A stretch of 64,000 nucleotides of DNA from Ceratodon purpureus (lineage: Eukaryota > Streptophyta > Bryopsida > Pseudoditrichales > Ditrichaceae), in NCBI GenBank assembly GCA_014871385.1, contig CM026427.1:9058344-9122343 (forward strand). Reading direction: 5' to 3'. Positions within the stretch are counted from its first letter, which is position 1. Every line of letters starts with the position of its first letter. The translations under genes were made by a program, and so were the position numbers. Under the pieces are notes generated by a model. The model was not told the origin of the DNA. It was given only the letters and a program-made list of their open reading frames with translations, and did no database searches. Of the stretch, positions 56,573 through 64,000 are shown in pieces.

Positions 56573-57808
56573 CTAGGTCAATCGGTCTGTTAATTGGTTA
56601 ATAAACCTAAGAACATCGATAGCAATGGTGAGGAGTAGGGCTACTAAAGCATATTTCATTCGCGTCTGGATGCGATACTGCCCACCCATCACGTTGCTGT
56701 ACGCGGCTGTGTAATAAGCTACGAATATAATAGTGACTTGGGTAAGAATGACTGTGATCAAGAACTTCCAAAATTTGGAAAGGTCAACACTAGTTGCAAC
56801 AAGCTTCTCGAAGACAATGTGGCCAGCATATGAGGAGCTCCACAGGATGGCTAATACGGCCACCATCATGAACCTTCGTGCAAATCAGACGGCCCTGCGT
56901 AGCTGCTGTACCTCCACTCTCACGGAGTTTCCCGTGTAGGGGACAGTGGCTAGAGTTCCAATTACGAGGGCCGTCACTGTGCACGCGAATGCAAGCGCAA
57001 CAAATATGTAAAACGAGGCCAACTCCCGGGACGATGTAGTGCTGGTGGGAATGCCTCCAAGAGGTTGCAACCAGCAACCGAATGCAATTGCTGCCACTAG
57101 AGCAGCACCCACCAGAATTGCATTCGCCGACATGGCATTTCGCTCTCGTTCTTTTTCCAGCCAGTGCAGATCCGAATTCTCCAGCAACTCCACCAGCTCC
57201 GGGTAGCTATGTTGTCGCGCTATGTCCAAGGCCGTGTCCCCGTTCCACGTCATGGCCTGGATATTCACAGGGTCGCAGTCGGGGAACTCCAATTGGCAAG
57301 GCTGTCGCAGCAGGAGCCTGGCTATGGCTACATTCCCTGTCACAGCAGCCAAGTGGAGCGGCGTGTATTCGCCGTGGTTCTCACTCCGTTCATCGCGCTC
57401 ACTGGTGACGGTCATATACCTGTCGGGGAGCACCAACAAGGACAGAAGGAGGAGGCTCACCACACCCTCGCGCTGCTCTTGGACTACCAGGTGCAGCGGC
57501 GTGCAACCGAAGTGATCCTTGGCGTTGACAACCTCTCGGGAGATGCGTGGGTGGGTTAGAATGAATTCCACAAGCTCCTCGTGTCCCTGCATCGCAGCCA
57601 AGTGGAGAGACGTTCGGTTTGCGTACACGTCGCTTTCGGCTTTGAAATCTAACGGATGCTTGCGGCTCTAGAGCTCGCTTTGAAAGAGGTCGAGAATTCC
57701 CTCCTTGGCCGGCTCTAGAATCTGGGGGGCGGGGTGAGTTCCTGCTGGAGTTTCGACGTCTTTGAGCTTCACGTCCATCCGTGCTCGCTCAACTTCCGTG
57801 TTGGCCAT
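56573..57808 (-). pseudogene. Ankyrin-repeat/PGG-domain membrane protein gene with two in-frame stops
   Basis: From ATG 57808 one frame encodes MANTEVERARMDVKLKDVET, ankyrin repeats (TSLHLAAMQGHEELVEFIL, GCTPLHLVVQ, TPLHLAAVTGNVAIARLLL, NGDTALDIARQHSYPELVEL), the PGG domain (NAILVGAALVAAIAFGC, then LGGIPT, then SFYIFVALAFACTVTALVIG) and two further membrane helices to 56573. The class includes ACD6-like plant defence and stress proteins with cytosolic ankyrins and a multi-helix C-terminus. The frame is interrupted by TAG at 57668-57670 (before the first repeat) and TGA at 56885-56887 (between helices). Both are substitutions; the rest stays open. Either a young pseudogene, or two shorter genes, or the first stop lies in a mis-modelled intron. 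Confidence 0.82.
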
Positions 57809-60337
57809 GTCCCTTGGTGAAAGTCCTCACCTCAAGGCTATTGGCGTAGGTTGAGTACCAGCAGATCAACCGAAACCAAATTAATCGAACGCAAATAACT
57901 TATGGTACGATGAAAGTTGCACGCTAGAGGCATTGAATTTGGTCTCTTCTCAGGGTAACTCCGACTAAGGTAGAACCATCTAAAACCGACCAGTTAAGGT
58001 TTGAGCATGTGTTTTTGAGGCGACGAATTTGATGAGGATTTTTCCCCTCTGGAGGCATAAGCTTATTCTTGAATGCAAAAGAATTTGGAATTTTACACCC
58101 AATATTGAAATAGTTACAAATTTTTTCAGTGAAAAGTTGAAAACCACCCATAACTAATATGTAGGCCCACCTAAAACCGACCACCATAACACCAAAACTT
58201 GATCACCAGAATATTTCCATATGATTCCCTTTCTACCAATCATGCTTGATACTTTCTTCTAGATCTCTCCAGATTTTAGATCTGACAGAAGGTTGGAATT
58301 GGAGAAGACTACTGATCGGTTATGGGTCCCCGGTCGGAAATGAGTGGTTCTACCTTAGTAATACCGACAAGAGTGTAGTGTTGTATCAGCGCAACAGAAT
58401 TCTATTAAATGGTTGGTTTCAAGGTACAGTACTACAGTCGTTGACACTTGACAGCGAATTCTCTCTACAATATTGTTCAGAACAAGTGAAATTGTCACCT
58501 TTATGAACCTGGACAAGCTCTGTAGGACGCGATCATGGGAGATGGAGTCCATCACTGGTATGAAGCATTGAATCAAAGATCACTGTGGTCCACATCGCGT
58601 CTTCATTGACGTTGGATGTGATCGACAAGCAAGGGCATTTGGAACAAGTTTTGTCAGTACACTTTTGAGTAAAATGACCAAAACAAGTGACTAGAGTCTA
58701 GGTTCATGACCATTTTGACCAGATTATGGAAAATTTGGTCAAAATGGTCATAAACTTGTCACTTCTTCTCATCATGGAGGGCATGGTTTCCACTACAAAA
58801 AAGTTTCTTGATTAGTGTTATATGAAGATTAGTGTTATTTACTGAAAGTCAAACATTACACTATTTATCAATATTTTTAAAATTAGTGTTTAATTTTGGT
58901 AACCACTGCAAACAATGCTCTTTGTCTTTTCTTCTAGCCACCAATTGTACTAATTCTAATAAATTCTTCCCCAATTGCACAAATTCCAACAAAGTCTTCC
59001 GATTACAAGCAATTTCCATACTCTCACATTTAATCCCTAAAGATCCAGGAAACCCGATGTGGGTTTTTGCTATTTCGGGCAGCCTAATTGAAGGTGTTAA
59101 AAGAATATTTTTGGCTAAGATTTTTATTGGATGCTCCCTTTACCGCAAGGTGTACGTGGTAAAAATTTCAAAGTCAAATTCCAAGTTTAGAACCTTCATC
59201 TAGAAATTTTATGTTTCAATTTGAAATATGGCAGTTTAAAATTAGGTTTTTTTTCAATTTTTTTTTATAAATATGTTCATAACCAAATCATTATTCAAAA
59301 TCCAAAGTGACCCAAGCCAATAAGTTTACCAATTTTACAAAGGCAGCCTCCAAAAATTATATGAACAAGCTTCAAAGTTTTATGTAATTTTTCATTTTTT
59401 CCTTTCAAAAATTGTCAAAATTTGAGATTTAGGAATTTTCCAAAAAAAAAAATTCCAAAATTTACGAAGTCATAGATGTAACTTTTCACCGTTCACTTTT
59501 TTTCCAAACCAAAAAACTTTAATGTTATGTAAGTTTTACCATATTGACGATTTTGTACCTGCTTTTGGAAAATAATTTGCATGAAGGCCAAAAAATCAAA
59601 ATAATTCTTCAAAATTTTGCACGGAGGTGCCCAACTTAGGTACCTACATGGAAAAAAATATGAGCAAAATGTTTGGGGTAAAAATCATCAAGTCTCCCTT
59701 GGCACCATTTAGACTATGGCTTTCAAGGAAAGCCCCCAAAAAAAAAACAATAAGCTTTGGAGGTTATAATCTCACAAATGATAAAGACCCAACAGTTGAA
59801 ATTTGACATGGTGTTAGTGCAAGTAGTTAGGTTGAAGATCCTACGGTTGGAAATACCAAAAATGTAAATTTTATTGGAAACATACATCAATTTCCATACA
59901 ATGGTCAAAATCTGCAGTTTTCGGTTTTGGAAGTGCCAAAACACCTTGGACCTTTAGGGGTTAAAGTTGTGTTTTGAACATTAGTGTTGTAGCACTATCA
60001 TGTATATGATGATGTGTGAAATTTTGTGTTTTTGTTTGCAATTAAAAGGTTTGTAAAACTAATCAACATATCTTGTGTAGTGATAAACCATCCACCCCAT
60101 ATAAAACAACTCCAAGAAAACACTTTCAAAAGCATGCAATCGTGTCTGATTCTAAGTTTGCATATGCTCATTGATAACCTCTCATGATGTTCCACTTTGT
60201 CTTCACTCTCATTTATAGAAAACTCACAACTAGGCAACTAGCTGAACACTTGCATTTCTCCTCTTCCTTATTATGCCTGCAAACTTTCTACAGATGGCAA
60301 ATTGTGGGCTACAAGTAAATTAGTTTTAAAGGGAGTG
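57809..60337. other. Intergenic, no gene seen
   Basis: Contains the ankyrin-gene promoter at its left end and a hairpin at 58684-58765. Otherwise AT-rich with short unrecognised frames. Confidence 0.5.
58684..58765. repeat. Short inverted repeat (hairpin)
   Basis: ATGACCATTTTGACCA (about 58707-58722) is matched by its perfect inverse TGGTCAAAATGGTCAT (58737-58752), with outer arms AAGTGAC / GTCACTT (58686-58692 and 58759-58765). About 80 bp in all; could yield a stem-loop transcript or be a tiny MITE core. Confidence 0.65.
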
Positions 60338-60346
60338 GATACTGAC

Positions 60347-60602
60347 GGATCTCTGTAATGTAGTCCAACGAGCCTTTTTCAGGGAAGGGTTGATGAGCCC
60401 CCTAGTTTTTGGTTTTTTATTTTAAAATCTCTAGAGGGATGCTCCTAGAGTATTTAGGAGCCGCAGGCCCCATTTCTGAATTCAAAATCACCAAAAATGG
60501 TCTTGTGGGGCCGAACTGAGAATTTCACGGTTTTGATAAAAAAAAAAAAAAAAAAACCATTGGCTCCTGTAAAAGGTCGTAGCACTAAAATTCATGGATC
60601 CG
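60347..60602. mobile_element. Mutator-type MITE, copy 2 (256 bp, inverted relative to copy 1)
   Basis: Related along its whole length to 3242-3496 when reverse-complemented, with the same GGATC ends and AGTGCTACGA inner repeat. Flanked by GATACTGAC (60338-60346) and GGTACTGAC (60603-60611), a 9-bp duplication with one change. More diverged than copy 1 and with an A-run (about 18) inside. Confidence 0.82.
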
Positions 60603-60625
60603 GTACTGACTCAGAGATGTAATAA

Positions 60626-61213
60626 GGGCCGATTTACACCTAGAGGCCGGGCCAAGTTTTCTTGAGGCCAATTGCTTGAAATTTCAACCCATTTTTGGGT
60701 TGGGGCCGGCCTCAAGTCCCCATTATAATAAGATTAGAACAAGGGCCGATTTTCCCTTATGTAATGGCCTTCGGGCCAAAAAGCCAAGGCAGTCCAATAA
60801 ATCTACAAAAACATGGAGGACAAGAAGGAGTAAAGAAGGATGTGGTGGATGAGGTTTCCTTGGGCTCCTGCCATGTATCTATGAGGTGGTGGGGTCAATT
60901 CCCTGTGGCTCTAGAAATCACTGTGATTGGTCAAGGACAAAGGATTTTTTACTGTGAATTATTTTTTTAATTGCAACCGGGACATTGGCCCTGAGGCCAA
61001 GAGTTGGCCTTCCATTCTCGGTGCACCCAATTCACCGAGCTCGGGCCATGTCAGAACTTGCATTTCTTGATTAAAAAATTTCTGCCACCAAATTGGCCCG
61101 AGGACTAGGTGTAAAGGGGTTGGGGCCAATTTTTGCCTCTCGGCCAATCATGATTGAGGATTTCAGCCCTCAAAGGGGCTGAATTGGCCCGGCCCCTAGG
61201 TGTAAATCGGCCC
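60626..61213. mobile_element. PIF/Harbinger-type MITE (588 bp)
   Basis: Terminal inverted repeats GGGCCGATTTACACCTAG (60626 onward) and the inverse CTAGGTGTAAATCGGCCC (ending 61213), continuing as RGGCCGGGCCAA. Flanked by TAA on both sides (60623-60625, 61214-61216). A 3-bp TAA duplication with GGG-starting ends is typical of PIF/Harbinger (Tourist-like) elements. No transposase; internally rich in further GGCC motifs. Confidence 0.82.
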
Positions 61214-61216
61214 TAA

Positions 61217-62524
61217 GATGGGTCCACGGCGAAGGTTCTTGGGAGAATGTTACACGGTACATGCCTAGAGACAGTCAAGAGTAAAATAATATGTGTAGGT
61301 CACCTCAATCCATGAAGCTGTGCTATCCTTGCAGTGAGGGGTATGTATTGCACTGAAGATCACCACTATCTCTCACTAGGAAAAAAACTGTATGCTAGGA
61401 CTTGTAAGCAATGACTCAAACAATTGTAAACCAACCATAAAATGTTTTGTATGACCAGTTGGCTTCAGAATATTTGAGGTACTATTGTTTCAGCTATGTC
61501 TTACTCATCAATGAAGTGAATTAAAATTGGAAAAAAAAATGACTTACTCTCTTAACCCCTAATCGGCCGTGACCATTTCTCACCAAAAACACTCCAAAAA
61601 TTATCATTTTAGAAGCAAGTGTGAACAAACCAAAAATAAAATTCCTTTTGCATTTCTAACCGTAGGATCTCACATAGAACTTCTAAAAGATTATGCACAA
61701 AAAAATTCAATTAATTCGACCGCGTGGATTAGAAGATTATAAAGTTTGAAGTAAGAAACATTGTTCCTTTTTATCCTTTCAAAATAGAATCAGCTGACTT
61801 CGACTTCTCTTTGAGTAAAATTTTTACACTATACAAGTTCGGGTTTTGTACTGAAATGATTTACATGATGTTAATTACTTGTGCACCAAATTTTAGATTC
61901 AACAAAAAGGCGTAGCATTGTGAAAAACATTGTATTAGGAACATGGGTTCATGTTATTGTTAATACTCATTCTATTTTTTTGATAAATCATTTTATGTTA
62001 GAATAAAAATCCATGCGGTCAAAACAAAGGTCTATGTCTATTCTTGAAGTAGAAAAAAGAAGAAAAATCTCTATCTTTTATGTGATAAAGAAAAAGTTTT
62101 TTTCATGCTTGACCGAAAAAAATGATAAAACTTCGACTCCTTGTAGAATGAAAATCTTCCACAATATAAGGATTTTTTTTTTGGTAATCTCAAAACTAAT
62201 CATGTTAGTTACTTGCACTAAAAATCCCAGAGGTAGTTGAAGGGTGTATCAAAATTTTGGAGCTGCCCCGAGAAGTAGGAAAAATCGCTTCGGGCACCAT
62301 AAATATTTTTTTCAAAGTTTGTTGCAAAAAAAAATTACACTCCCGCAAAGCTCTTGCAATTCCCTATGTCTACAAAAAAAATTCAGAAACTTACATCTAA
62401 AATTGACATCGTAGGAACGTGCCCAAAATTTCAAAAAGCCCATTCTAGGACTTTGACCGTTTAGGGGTTAAAACTTAAATGAATCTTTCTAATTTTAACT
62501 CATAATCATAGCCTATTGTAATAT
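61217..62524. other. Intergenic, no gene seen
   Basis: AT-rich; nothing recognised. Confidence 0.5.
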
Positions 62525-62828
62525 TTGTTCCATAAGTTTATATATTCCAATCATAATCAATATAGCAATTCCTTCTACTTTTCAAAGTATAAGTTTTTGT
62601 TCCAAAGTATACATCAATGAATCATTCTCACTTGTAAAATTCATAATAATCATGCATGAGTCTAATATTCACATGAGAGATTCCAATGGAGAGATGTTGA
62701 TAAAGGTTATTATTACAACTCATCACTTTTAATTTTGGAATTACAATCCAAACTTTATACATCTTAAAGTGACACATCCTCCAAAATCTCATTTTTGAAT
62801 GTGTATTCCACAATTCAAAGACATGTCA
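62525..62828. repeat. Dispersed repeat, copy 2
   Basis: Near-identical to 42441-42748 over about 305 bp. The match starts at TGTTCCATAAGTTTATATAT and ends at TTCAAAGACATGTC. Confidence 0.8.
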
Positions 62829-63758
62829 TAATCTTTCAAACCAACAGTCTAATCTCCCAAGGTTAAGTACATACTTCTTCACAAGATAGGATGGGTACTG
62901 TACTTCTATAACTGAGATGTTCTTAAATTCATACCATTAAATATCATAAATAATACCATATCATTAATTTCAACAGAGATTTTAGGAAAATATTCCCCAT
63001 ACCAAAAACTGCAGTTTTTCTGGATAAACACCGGGCTATAAAGGATTAAGGGAAATAATATAAGCGTTAAAATATCCTTGCATGAGATACTGAGTTAACA
63101 TGTAAGCCATTAAAATCTTCTTTCCATTTTTTGACATACCCTCAACATCAGTCCCTGAGTATTGATGTTGAGAGCTCAACATAAGTGGGCAGGTAATAAC
63201 TTAAATAACCTTCTGACAAGAGGGGCACATAACATATACAATTACTAACAGCGGTTGGAAATTAGGTTTGGTATAACAAAGAAGAAAAAAAAAAACCGAA
63301 AGCCTGGACACAGACAGTAAATCAGATCCCTTTCAGAGATCACAAGAGGAAATTTCAATTGCAGCAGTGGTACCTACCAATAGGTCCGTTGGTTTCACGT
63401 GGTTGCCACCCTTATGCAAAGACCAAATAATCTCAATTCTGAGCCATGATTGAGCGCTCGTCAGGTAACTGGGCAGAAAGGAATTTGCCAGTGACCATAA
63501 TTAGCTGCTCAGAGTTTCAACTATCCTGCTGCGCCGGTATAACACATCTATCCTAATCTCAACTTGTAACTGAAGATGAAGCCTTACAGAAGTACTGATG
63601 TTGCCTACTGCCTTTATTCAAATGAACCCCTCCTACTCCAAAAATACTTCCTATCGCCTGGCTGCTTCTATCCTCAGATAATCCTAAGTCTACTAAACTG
63701 GAACATTCTTCGTCATTTTCTTGGAATGCTGACGTACGCCTGAAGTAAAAACATCTCT
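62829..63758. other. Probable 3' region of the PP2C gene
   Basis: No independent gene seen. 63559-63771 on the minus strand stays open in a second frame just after the PP2C stop and might be an alternative or further coding part (EECSSLVDLGLSEDRSSQ). Confidence 0.4.
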
Positions 63759-64000
63759 TCAGACCACGCACCTGCGCTCACTTGCAGAAGCTTGCGCAAT
63801 ATCAATGTCCTTTTGTACACTCAGCATCTTCTTGAGACAAAAGTTTCTAATCGTAGTCCTCCTTTCAAGGACTACAAGAGGCGGAGGAGCATCAGCCCTG
63901 AAACAAATTACGATAACGGTAACGTTGTCCTGTGAATTTCTCCTCAAAGCCTCAACAACAAGCTCCCGGGAACATTGTTCTGGGTCGTTGTGACGCTGCA
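63759..64000 (-). CDS. Protein phosphatase 2C, C-terminal exon (5' part outside window)
   Basis: Minus-strand frame entering from the right edge reads [20 protein letters not shown] followed by IVICF. This is the last conserved block of plant PP2C phosphatases, with the metal-binding Asp of the DNVT motif. A ~40-residue tail ([12 protein letters not shown] and onward) leads to a stop at 63759. PP2Cs are Mg/Mn-dependent Ser/Thr phosphatases, many acting in ABA and stress signalling, but the clade cannot be judged from one exon. The true end is uncertain: a donor-like GCAGGTGCGT lies just before the stop, but the nearest acceptor would give an intron of only about 32 bases. Confidence 0.8.
   Translation of the reverse strand, partial: QRHNDPEQCSRELVVEALRRNSQDNVTVIVICFRADAPPPLVVLERRTTIRNFCLKKMLSVQKDIDIAQASASERRCVV

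Overview
This window is nuclear DNA of a land plant. The evidence is spliceosomal introns with GT/AG borders, a plant-type 40S ribosomal protein SA gene, ATG13, an LRR receptor-like protein, an ankyrin/PGG protein, a PP2C exon, a decayed nuclear copy of plastid psaA, and plant-type DNA transposons. The AT-rich psaA codons and the style of the LRR, SET and ankyrin genes would suit a bryophyte, lycophyte or fern. I cannot name the species.

Left part (1-28.3 kb): a broken acyl-CoA ligase (4CL-like) copy at 0.65-1.8 kb; a Mutator-type MITE at 3.2 kb; an intact four-exon RPSA gene on the minus strand (4.4-5.9 kb); a long AT-rich gene-poor stretch; a psaA fragment at 10.2-10.8 kb; ATG13 in four exons (12.9-16.4 kb) behind a GA-rich tract; small hairpins and a 19-bp minisatellite; a damaged EI24-like membrane-protein gene at 20.4 kb; and an LRR receptor-like gene (22.5-27.3 kb) whose middle is a ladder of tandemly duplicated 144-bp exons.

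Centre (28.3-55.1 kb): the most unusual part. Two related ~12-kb transposons lie in opposite orientation, 2.8 kb apart. Each is bounded by CAGGGTTGT...ACAACCCTG termini and a perfect 8-bp target duplication (ATCTCATT for the left copy, TCGACATC for the right). Each carries the same three genes: a hAT transposase (BED-like finger, D/D/E, CxxH, hATC) with a long acidic C-terminal extension, a complete-looking protein kinase, and a coiled-coil RING-H2 protein. Every gene boundary is occupied by a G/C-run array built on a GCGCGAGC core. The spacer differs from boundary to boundary but is conserved between the two copies, and at all three promoters in both copies a TATA box follows the array directly. 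The copies are damaged in complementary ways: the left one keeps an intact RING gene, the right one an intact transposase and kinase. I read this as a cargo-bearing hAT family encoding its own kinase and putative ubiquitin ligase.

Right part (55.1-64 kb): a short reading frame apparently split by the right transposon, a damaged SET-domain gene, an ankyrin/PGG gene with two in-frame stops (these two share a related 5' end), a second copy of the Mutator MITE, a PIF/Harbinger-type MITE with TAA duplications, one half of a dispersed repeat pair, and the last visible exon of a PP2C phosphatase running off the edge.
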